Assembly: GCA_001655205.1 (NCBI GenBank)
Contig: LPNZ01009902.1
Location: 1-27,215 of the forward strand
DNA: 27,215 nucleotides
Direction: 5' to 3'
Source of the DNA: Lenisia limosa
Lineage: Eukaryota; Breviatea
The notes under the pieces are model-generated. The model worked only from the letters and a program-made list of their open reading frames with translations. It was not told the DNA's origin and did no database searches. Shown in pieces: positions 19,494 through 27,215 of this stretch. Numbering within the stretch: position 1 is the first letter of the stretch; each line of letters opens with the position of its first letter. A program made the position numbers and the translations under genes.

Positions 19494-21516
19494 CTACAAA
19501 AGGGCCTTAGCTTCGCGAAGCTCTTCTTTGAGCTACAAATATCAGTTACAGTTTCAAAGGTGACCTTTTTTATTTGGAGCTGAACTTCAGGGTATCTCTC
19601 TGCCCTTCCAAGGTTTTCCATATCCTTCATAAACTGTTGTCGGTCCACAAGCTCAGCTGTCACTACAACCATCACATTCAGTTCATCAAATTTATTTTGA
19701 CGTGCCCCCCTACACTCTCTCACACGGAGCACTTCTGGAGGCTCAGAGCTCTCTTTCCTCTTCACTCTTCCTAAAAAATAAAGATTTTTTTTTGCTCCAT
19801 TCACATTATTGCGTTTTCTAAAATACAATATCAATATCAGGTTTGAATATGAATAAAAATGGTAATTTCAATTTCAAAAAGCATTATTGTATATAATAAA
19901 TAAGACTGAACAAAATATACCACTCATAAGGAGCTCCAGATTGAGGCAATAGAAATGACACATGAATGAACGCCGAAAGCTGCTCACTCTTGCAGTGTTT
20001 TTGGCAAACCCCCCGTACCAACAACTGGCTCCTTTGGCTCAAATGCTATCTGCAGCTTCTTCTTTTCTGTTGAACTATTCGAAGCTGAAATGTCAGATTC
20101 TTGAGTGTCTCAACAAAAGAATGATTCACATGTAATAACAACAATGTCCTGTCATTTTGGGAACGGGTTTTCTGGGATTCAGAAACTAATTGTTAACTGA
20201 TATCCAAAATGAAATGGGGGAGTTATATACATTTCAAATTCCAGCTCTCTTATGAACAAACAATTATATAAGAAAGAAAAGGTAGATGGGACGAAGTAAA
20301 ACAAGAACCTGAAAACATGATCTGGTCGGGAGTATATATGTAAACAGCTTTTAGCTCGCTTCTGCTAAATCCGTTTCGAAGTGTTTGTGAATTGCAATAC
20401 TCGAGTTAGACGAGTAGATATGAGCTCGCCAAGAGGGGAATCATTTGGGCAGTTTTTTAAGGTGTTTTTGTCCAAAATCTTCATTCAAGTGAAAGTCCTT
20501 ACATTTAAAGGAAAAGGGACCGAGGGTGACTAAATGAATGATACTTACCAGCTGAGCTTTTCTATTATAATTTTTGAGGGAAAATATAATTACATGTAAT
20601 TGGAAATGACATTCCAAACTTCCAAACTCCTACAATAGTGGGTGGGCGTGAAATTATCCCTTTGGTAGAGCCCCTCAGCCTTGATTTGGCTTAGTGGTTT
20701 CCGACTGGGTATTGTAGAAACAGCAGAGGATTTTGGAGCAGCACGTGGGACAGGGGCCTATCAGAACGTAAAATGGCAATTTGGAAGATGTAGCGTTAGA
20801 AATGTTTTGAAAAATATTTGTTGTATAATATCATAATATCAACCAAAAATAGTATTCTCTGAAAACAGTTGTATGAGACTACGTTCCAACCTTTCGTGAA
20901 TATGGATTGAGCTGGCTTGCTGGAACCTGCTGCTGACTTGCTGTTGAAACAGAGAGGATACCCTGAGCTATTTGGTGGGTGAGTGGTGTTCAGTGAGGAG
21001 AAAGAACTTTTGAAGCAACACAAAAATCACACCACCTGGTAAACTGTCCAAAACGGGGTGTAGTTTTGTCCAACCTTTTGTATTAGACTTGAGTGTTGTC
21101 TTTTGCCGAAAGCTTAGATTTGATTTCTTGTCAATCATACCTAAGAGTTTTGAAATCCCAAACACACATATATATAGCAATGAGAAATAAAAAATAAGGA
21201 TGTATCNNNNNNNNNNNNNNNNNNNNNNNNNNNNNNNNNNNNNNNNNNNNNNNNNNNNNNNNNNNNNNNNNNNNNNNNNNNNNNNNNNNNNNNNNNNNNN
21301 NNNNNNNNNNNNNNNNNNNNNNNNNNNNNNNNNNNNNGGCCTCCCCAGCATACACATATAGGGAGAGCGAAGAAATATGTTTATGATTTCCATTCCATAT
21401 CATACCATCTAACAAGGCCTGGGTGTCAGCGGAGATAGCGGGCTGACCAGAGCGGCCCTTTGCTTTGGCCGTTTTTGGGCCTGGCGCAGCACGATGCCCG
21501 CCACCAAGTACCATGA
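19494..21516 (-). CDS. Unrecognised protein with SxIP-like motif and helical C terminus
   Basis: Minus-strand exons can be pieced together but no family is recognised. A possible first exon at 21406-21514 starts MVLGGGHRAAPGPKTAKAKG; the ATG follows a poly-C tract and CTCAG, so it could also be internal. Later exons include PVPRAAPKSSAVSTIPSRKP (about 20660-20760), DSPLGELISTRLTR (about 20404-20450), KKKLQIAFEPKEPVV (about 19990-20085), and 19565-19770 with FDELNVMVVVTAELVDRQQF and YPEVQLQIKK. A 32-nt intron leads to the last exon, LKEELREAKALL-stop (19494-19532). The STIP within a Ser/basic context resembles the SxIP motif by which microtubule plus-end proteins bind EB1. The C terminus looks helical. 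The gap at 21207-21337 and long A/T-rich introns leave the middle unsettled. Confidence 0.4.
21171..21206 (-). repeat. Dispersed intronic repeat A, copy 3, cut off by an assembly gap
   Basis: Nearly identical to copy 1 over 36 bp and ends exactly where the N run at 21207-21337 begins. At copy 1 the equivalent position is followed within about 110 bp by repeat B, so the 131-bp gap may contain the rest of the same element. Confidence 0.68.
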
Positions 21517-21625
21517 CTGAGGGGGGGGGGGGTAGCTTTTGCTTAAACCAATGCTAAAATACAATTAATTAAANNNNNNNNNNNNNNNNNNNNNNNNNNN
21601 NNNNNNNNNNNNNNNNNNNNNNNNN

Positions 21626-21745
21626 GGCACTCCCCGCCCCGGTTTCGCTTTTACCAAAATTGGTCGTGAGTTGAAGCCACTGAACCCGCCTGCGTCTTAC
21701 TACCTCCGTCGTCGCACCAAAAAAACAAGTATGGAAGATCCTTAG
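21626..21745 (+). CDS. Orphan C-terminal coding fragment beside a gap
   Basis: Directly after the gap at 21574-21625 the plus strand is open from its first base and reads TPRPGFAFTKIGRELKPLNP, PASYYLRRRTKKTSMEDP, then TAG at 21743-21745. The composition (Pro, Arg, Lys, aromatic) looks coding, and G+C is higher than in surrounding DNA. It cannot belong to the Nudix gene, whose start lies 75 bp downstream, because of the stop. It may be the end of a small gene largely lost in the assembly gap, or chance. No family recognised. Confidence 0.3.
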   Translation, partial: GTPRPGFAFTKIGRELKPLNPPASYYLRRRTKKTSMEDP

Positions 21746-21820
21746 ATCTTTGCTTACTTTGGTTTTTCCTTTTTTTTGGCTTGTTGTATTCTTGTATTTA
21801 AGTCATAAATATTTATACAA

Positions 21821-23639
21821 ATGGTTTCTGTAACTATCAAATCACAGGAGGTCCCAGTTTCCTGCCACTCTTCTATTAAGGTTGAAGATGCCCTCGAGTC
21901 CTCTCTCTTCAAGGTAAGGAATAAATATAAATAATAGTGTGGATAAGCGACGGAAAAGTGGGCTATGTGACTACCAAAAAGGATGATACTGTTATGGACT
22001 TTCTCAATGCTCCAGAACTGGATGGCTGATATGGAAAGCTCAACTTTGACTGTCAAGAACATTGATATCCAGTGCATTGGTAGGGAAATCTCAGATGCGG
22101 TTAAACCGATTGACACGATTGACACATTCTCGTTGTAACTTGAAAGATATGTTTGGCCCTCGTGTTGGTTTCCTGAAGATCAAGTGTGATGTGTTCGATA
22201 CTGCTGGAAAGAGGGTTCCTGGAATCTGTGTAAGCAACGCATCATTGGACCTCCCATCTCACATCCTAGTTCCTTCGTGGTGGCGCTGTGGGCGTTCTTC
22301 CCGTTCTTCACTGCAACGGCGAACAATACACCCTTCTTACAACCCAGCCTCGGTTTGTGGCTCAGTTTTGCTTTTAAATGACGGGGAGCATTCACCCTCC
22401 AGAGTTCCCATTGGTGCCAGCCAGTTCCCTGAAATTCCTGCCGGCATGATTGTTGGGGGGGGGGGGNNNNNNNNNNNNNNNNNNNNNNNNNNNNNNNNNN
22501 NNNNNNNNNNNNNNNNNNNNNNNNNNNNNNNNNNNNNNNNNNNNNNNNNNNNNNNNNNNNNNNNNTGAACATCATTTTGCTGGTGTTGCTGCCAAGGAAA
22601 TGAAGGAGGAAACCGGACTTGTCATGGAAGCTTCTGAGATGATTGACCTTACCCATATGGTAGGGCTTGTGACAGAAAGTGTTGTTCTTTGTCTTTCTTC
22701 AGTGTTGCTTGTTGCGTTAGTGACAATCTTGCAGGCCTACGGCGACAAGTACAAAGGCATGTACCCCTCCGCTGGCGGGTTGGTGGGAATCTGAGGCTTT
22801 TATTGCAAACACGCACTTGCCATTACATCTTTGCCAACATATGTACAACACTCTGAGTTCGCCCCTCAGAGTAGTGTTTTGTTTTTTCACTCGCCACCCT
22901 TATTATAAAAATGGGCTTCACGAGATATCACTATTTAGTTGTGATGAATTCCTCCGCCTCTACCTTTGGGAGAAGGACGTCGACCAGAGCCTTATTGATG
23001 ACCTTCATGTGAGTGGCAGCCTTGTATTCTTCTCTCCTGACATCCACAGGGAAAGGACACCGGAGCCGAGAACGAAAACGAGAACATCATTCTCCGTGTC
23101 ATCAAGCTTGAGGATCTCTGGAGAGAAGGTGGGTCAAAGGAAATCAAAGAATGATCGGAGACTGGTTTTATCGTCTCGTTTGATGATACTGAGCATGCAG
23201 CACCCGAATCCAAGGCTCTTGCTTGCCTTGCTCTTGGCGGTCAGCTCTCCGCCTCTGGAGAACTCAAGTGCAAGGTGGGCTTCCTCGGTTCTTCAATGTA
23301 TCCTTCATGCTGCCTATTCATTTGTCACTTTGTTCTCACCTTTAAAGACCAACTTCTGCCCCGCCTCACACAAGAAGAAGTGTTGCAAGTGCCCTCTCAC
23401 CTGCATGCTCGTAAGCCCACTGGAGTAATATTGGTGTAGCGTGTAGCTACTACCCATTGTGTAGCTGGATGCGCTGTTGCGGACAACTATCATGGAAAAT
23501 TTTATTGCTAATACGGTATTATTATCTCACCCCCTTGCAGAAGAAGGTGAACATGACCCCCGTTGATGCTGCCCACTTCGCCTTTGGTGCTGCTTTCTTT
23601 GGGCTGGCCGCTGCCTATATCTGGGAGAAGTTCTGTTAG
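21821..23639 (+). CDS. Nudix hydrolase, NUDT14/NUDX14-like ADP-sugar diphosphatase, with Cys-rich linker and tail anchor
   Basis: Twelve exon pieces join in frame (21821-21913, 22016-22079, 22147-22229, 22270-22352, 22403-22452, gap, 22566-22659, 22735-22778, 22939-23008, 23050-23128, 23201-23274, 23348-23410, 23541-23639), about 300 residues. Family hallmarks are DMFGPRVGFLKIKCDVFDTA, FLRGGAVGVLPVLHCNGEQY, PIGASQFPEIPAGM, the Nudix box AAKEMKEETGL (first part lost in the gap at 22467-22565, and Lys where the box usually has Arg), and MYPSAGGCDEFLRLYLW. NUDT14/NUDX14 enzymes cleave ADP- or UDP-sugars to sugar phosphate and nucleotide using Mg2+. Unusually the fold is followed by CPASHKKKCCKCPLTC and a hydrophobic AAHFAFGAAFFGLAAAYIW ending EKFC, which should anchor it to a membrane by its C terminus. 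Confidence 0.85.
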
Positions 23640-23750
23640 ATTGAAAATAATGTATCTCTGTATATTTGTGCTGTCTTTCTTTAACTCAAAAAATGGAGAG
23701 CCTTAGCTTTCCTCCACTCTCATCACAAAATTAGAGAGACTACAACATGT
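23640..23750. other. Short convergent 3' region after the Nudix gene
   Basis: These 111 bp lie between the TAG of the Nudix gene and the stop of the minus-strand gene. They are A/T-rich with GAAAATAATG just after the stop. No coding or structured RNA is seen. Confidence 0.55.
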
Positions 23751-24837
23751 CTACATCTTTGCTCCTCCACTAATGGCATACACCTACGGAGTAAGTGAGT
23801 GAACAAGCCAGAGAACAACTATCAGAATTAGCTTCGCACCTTCAGTAATCCAGCACTTTCCAAAACAAAGTCCCAAGCGGATGCTGAACGGGGCATTCCA
23901 CTCATGGTTGTTGAGTCACTACAAGGTCATAATTACATGGTAAATAAAAATATCATTGGATTTTACTTCTGCATACATATCCGCCTTAATGAAAATATGA
24001 TATCATTGGTAATATCTTCCTTGCTCCCTTGCTATACACCTACAATCTAATCTAAAATCACAAAAGGGCCTACAAATGAACAAAGCTTGAATCTCTTGAC
24101 AAGAGACGAATACGGTTGGGGCTGTGGTGTCAAAAATGAACATCAGCTTTATCGGTCACATGCATTCAATCCTCACCTTGCCATGACAAATTGACATCCA
24201 ATAACCCTCATACCTTATGTGAAATACTCAGAAAACTTGATTTTCATTGCTCAGCCCNNNNNNNNNNNNNNNNNNNNNNNNNNNNNNNNNNNNNNNNNNN
24301 NNNNNNNNNNNNNNNNNNNNNNNNNNNNNNNNNNNNNNNNNAGGGCCTGGATAAGTCTGTTCAGGCCACCGCTGAACCCTCAAGACCGACTTGCTGGGCT
24401 AGGATGGTCACTCAAGATAAATGTTGCAACATGTGCACGATAATCGGTTCAATTTTGAAACAAAAAGATGGACCCTCCCCCTTGTGATACGCGTAGCATA
24501 CTTGTACTCCAGAAAGACGCCTGCCCCCGGCATTGTTGTCGAACTGGCCTACAGATCAAACTAAGGGGTGTGCGCGATTCTAAAAAAATTTATAAATAAA
24601 ACCAAACAACAGTAAATTACAAATCATCTGATCCCCCAGAGGCTCCTCGGGCCGGCCAGCGACCATCGGGAGCTGACGCATGTTTCTCTCTTTCTTCACT
24701 CCCTCTGCCTCTGCTGCAGAGAAGCACCCAAGCACCCACTCCCAAGCGCAGAACAACATCTTGGAACTACAACAAAGGCAATCCCCGCTCATCAAGAGGT
24801 GTTCATCTTTTACTTCTTGACTGTTGATCCCATTCAT
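23751..24837 (-). CDS. Unrecognised minus-strand gene between the Nudix and NIPA genes
   Basis: The two last exons are convincing: 23840-23918 encodes STTMSGMPRSASAWDFVLES and AGLLK, and after a 56-nt intron 23751-23783 encodes VYAISGGAKM-stop, in frame. Upstream pieces fit by phase: ATG at 24837 (MNGINSQEVKDEHLLMSGD), then KKERNMRQLPMVAGRPEEPL, QFDNNAGGRRLSGVQ (ending near 24511) and PSKSVLRVQRWPEQTYPG up to the gap at 24258-24341. I do not recognise the family. Exons between 23920 and 24257 are not resolved; that stretch is mostly A/T-rich with one possible short exon near 24075-24120. The start codon lies only 38 bp from that of the NIPA gene on the other strand. Confidence 0.42.
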
Positions 24838-24875
24838 CTTTTTGAAAATTAAGTTTCTTCAATTTTGGAGGTGAA

Positions 24876-26768
24876 ATGGGTGCGTCATGGCTCATTGGAG
24901 TGTGCATCTCCCTCGTGTCATCAACAATTGTAAGTACCTACCTGTTCTCTTTTTTGACAACTCAGTTGAATATTGGTGTCAATATGCAGAAATATAGTCA
25001 TCTTCAGGATCAGCAGAAGCCAATTGAGCGAAGAACACCTCCATGGAGGGTATGGTGAACCAATATTGTTTTCTTAGGTTATTCGTATAGAGGCCAAGAT
25101 GGTTATGTGGCATGGGTATTTTTGCACTTGGGAACGCAGGAGACTTTGTGGCCCTTGGATTTGCTGCCCAATCTCTTCTTGCTCCCCTTGGCTCTATTTC
25201 TTTGGTTTGTGTTACATTAAAGGACTTCTCCTGACCCTCCAGGTTGCTAATGCGATTATTGCACATTATTTTCTTGGTGAAACATTCACCATCAATGACC
25301 TGTATTCCACAATCACCATTATTTCCGGAGCCACGATCACGGTAATATTTTCTGACCATGAAGAAAGAGGTACGTCACATTTCTACTATGACAAATATGT
25401 AAATATTCGGCTAACATCCACAGACTATACTCTAGATGAACTACTTGACCTTTACAAGCGGCTGATTTTTGTGATCTACGCAGTGTTCCTGTTCTTCTGC
25501 ATCGCGCTTCTCTACTCGGGATTTAGAATTGTAAGCCAAGTTTTCTTGGGGTTGAAAGTGGGAGACCATTATTTTTTTTTTTTGAAGACTTAAAAATTCA
25601 CTCTAGCCGCAAATAAAAGTTGTCACCAAAGCCAATTTCACTTCAAGGTCAACTTGATTTTCTAACTTAAAACAGTGTTATAATTGGATACCACACAATA
25701 ATACAGCCACTTTCGTGGATTTGGCAATATTGTAGATTTGGACTTGGGGCATAAATATATAAATAATGTATAAAAAGAAAAGTAAAATAAAAAAAAACTG
25801 TTCCTGAATAGACCCTCCAAAAAACTAATGGTCTCTCGCTTTAAGGAGTATAATAACGGTTACAGCTTGGATCATTCCATAAAGAGAACCACCATAAAAC
25901 TCTTGTCAACAAACTACTTCCGTTCTGTACTGCAGGAACCGGAGCTCTGATAGGTTCCATTACCATTCTCACAGCAAAATCAACGTACGTTTGTTAATTT
26001 GCAAACTAAATCCAATAGAAGCGAACTTTTTCAAACGTCTTTGAAGGGAGATAATCAATTTGTACACTACTACGCTTTCATAATCGTTATTGTTTTCATT
26101 TCAACTGCGATTGCACAAGTAAGGAGGAAGCCAACAAATTTATCTCTTAGGTTTATTGGATCAATGTTGGTATTGCAATGTTTGACTCTCTATACGTTAT
26201 TCCTGCATTTTACTGTGTTTGGACAGTTTTTGGTGTTATTGGAGGGTCAGGTAAACTCACTTCTCAATCCTATTACATCCAGTGTATTTTGATGAGTTTT
26301 CGCACTTTGGGACCCTCCAGTTTATTTTCTTCCCTATTGGAGTCTTTACCACCCTTCTTGGCGTTGTTCTGCTTTCTAGACGCAAAATGACAGGTTTGTG
26401 CTGTTTTTAGACTTACCCCCTAGTTCGAGCATCAAAGTGGGGAGTTCTCCGAGCAGTATTCAAAATAAGGTGAGCTGACTGAAAAAGAAAGTGTTTAATT
26501 TGCAATAGCCTGAGATATCGACATAGATTTTTTAAAAAAAACACCTCGTAATAGGTGGTTGAAGACAGATTCGAATCTATACTGACAGTTTAGAACGGAT
26601 TTTTCGAGGCGAGAAAAGCTTCGCCCCTCGTCTGACCAACAAAAAGTGGATCTGAACTCTGGTTCACTCGATCAATTGTTTGACGCAACGGAACCAAGGA
26701 ATACAGATATTGAGCTTGAAGTGATTGATGATGATATTGATCTTGGAAGCAGATCAAGCCAAGACTGA
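24876..26768 (+). CDS. NIPA-like magnesium transporter
   Basis: Exons 24876-24929, 24966-25049, 25091-25204, 25243-25369, 25424-25530, 25936-25984, 26019-26118, 26151-26250, 26283-26393, 26424-26469 and 26594-26768 give a multi-pass membrane protein. NIPA (DUF803) signatures are clear: LIGVCISLVSSTI at the start, GIFALGNAGDFVALGFAAQS with LLAPLGSISL, IIAHYFLGETFTINDLYST, TGALIGSITILTAKS, VYWINVGIAMFDSLYVIPAF, and VYFDEFSHFGTLQF. NIPA proteins carry Mg2+ across plasma or endosomal membranes. The cytosolic tail is acidic (TDIELEVIDDDIDLGS). Phases agree at every junction except between 25530 and 25936, where a short exon (length 1 mod 3) is missing from my model; 25531-25935 shows no convincing coding. 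Several introns are only 30-38 nt. Confidence 0.92.
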
Positions 26769-26935
26769 CATCTTCTGACCGAAAATGGCATGAATGACCC
26801 TCGTCAAAAAGGATATCTAATTCAGTTTAATTGTCTGATTCTGAATTCTTGTTTTTTGTGTTGTGTATATTTACATTGTATTTTATACCAATGTCCTTTT
26901 TCACAAGACAGCGCGTGCAACATACCTTATTTATT

Positions 26936-27215
26936 TCATTCACCTTCCTCCTCGTGGAGGAAGTCAAAGACGTCTGTTAGCCTGCAAGAGGGGTTAGATA
27001 CATATCATCATGTATGACAGGGAAAACAGACACTTGAAGACAAGACAAGGGTCAAGGGAAACAAACACATTGGTGGCAGCTGCTTGTCTTCCTTTTGAAC
27101 CACCATACCAAACGTTGGCAACACCGTTGCCAACGGATTTTTGAAAGGATGTTGTTGTGTCATTATAGAAACCAGAATCAAATTCATGCCATCCTTTTTA
27201 TCATTTAATATATAT
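26936..27215 (-). CDS. 3' exons of a minus-strand gene entering from the right (weak RhoGAP-like N-terminal motif)
   Basis: Two exons join in phase across an 89-nt intron (26982-27070). The first, open to the window edge, reads QQHPFKNPLATVLPTFGMVV and QKEDKQLPP. The second, 26936-26981, reads LTDVFDFLHEEEGE-stop, and the split codon makes Met. The pattern FG.v......LP..L.....fL.EE faintly resembles the opening of a RhoGAP domain, but the expected arginine-finger region is not found downstream, where the NIPA gene lies. It may simply be the C terminus of an unrelated protein. A donor-like GTGAAT overlaps the stop. Confidence 0.35.
27115..27137. repeat. Perfect short inverted repeat
   Basis: CGTTGGCAAC and its exact reverse complement GTTGCCAACG are separated by ACC. 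The 10-bp arms would form a GC-containing hairpin. It lies inside the open exon of the rightmost minus-strand gene, so it may be only a coincidence of coding sequence. Confidence 0.6.

Noticed and set aside
22817-23428. Long plus-strand open stretch of about 200 codons
   Set aside because: It reads through Nudix introns in mixed frames. The family-matching peptides are recovered only when the introns are removed.
24697-24802. Possible plus-strand exon after a strong pyrimidine tract (acceptor at 24720)
   Set aside because: It gives no recognisable peptide and no partner exon, and it overlaps the minus-strand gene whose exons join in phase.
26560-26585. GATTCGAATC resembling a tRNA B box
   Set aside because: No matching A box, acceptor stem or anticodon arm could be folded around it, and it lies in the last NIPA intron.
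26790-27017. Plus-strand open stretch of 75 codons after NIPA
   Set aside because: The composition is hydrophobic and Cys-rich without any motif, and it overlaps better supported minus-strand exons.
1-27215. Assignment to Blastocystis because of introns near 31 nt
   Set aside because: Genes here have encoded stop codons, many introns are far longer, and the domain content does not specifically point there. No organism can be named safely.
1-27215. CRISPR array, bacterial operon or insertion sequence
   Set aside because: No regularly spaced repeats, no transposase, no ribosome binding sites; the DNA is clearly eukaryotic.

Overview
This window is nuclear DNA from an intron-rich unicellular eukaryote (a protist, lineage not identifiable from sequence alone). 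The coding pieces make sense only when many short GT...AG introns are removed, stop codons are standard, and all recognisable proteins are eukaryotic: an actin-regulating WD40 protein, a NIPA magnesium transporter, a NUDT14/NUDX14-like Nudix hydrolase, and filamin-repeat and ephrin-receptor-like cysteine-rich modules. Fifteen runs of N interrupt the sequence. None falls inside a confidently placed exon, and several are bordered by long G or C homopolymers.

Layout. (1) Positions 1-15633, minus strand: one giant receptor gene, running off the left edge at its 3' end. Reading 5' to 3' it encodes a signal peptide, a PA14-like domain, then about five rounds of filamin/Ig-like beta domains alternating with GCC2/GCC3 (ephrin-receptor-like) cysteine-rich blocks, an EGF-like juxtamembrane segment, a polytopic membrane domain with at least seven hydrophobic segments, a short helical linker, and a class III nucleotidyl-cyclase homology domain that looks degenerate at its active site. 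(2) 15983-19398, plus: AIP1/WDR1, cofilin cofactor, 22 exons reconstructed. (3) 19494-21514, minus: unrecognised protein with an SxIP-like motif and a helical C terminus. (4) 21626-21745, plus: an orphan C-terminal coding fragment next to a gap. (5) 21821-23639, plus: Nudix hydrolase with an unusual Cys-rich linker and a hydrophobic tail anchor. (6) 23751-24837, minus: unrecognised gene. (7) 24876-26768, plus: NIPA-like Mg2+ transporter. (8) 26936-27215, minus: 3' exons of a gene entering from the right, faintly RhoGAP-like.

Apart from the orphan fragment, genes alternate strand strictly and sit very close together: convergent pairs are 95-170 bp apart, and one divergent pair may share a 38-bp spacer. 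Introns include a striking class of about 29-43 nt, with 32 nt recurring in at least three genes, beside longer ones. Some longer introns of minus-strand genes carry related dispersed sequences, a candidate introner-like family.

The most interesting object is the receptor-cyclase. It links a carbohydrate-binding-type N terminus and a modular cysteine-rich stalk, through a multi-pass membrane domain, to a cyclase-like cytoplasmic domain, and it is divergently paired with an actin-turnover gene. A functional link between the two is inference only.
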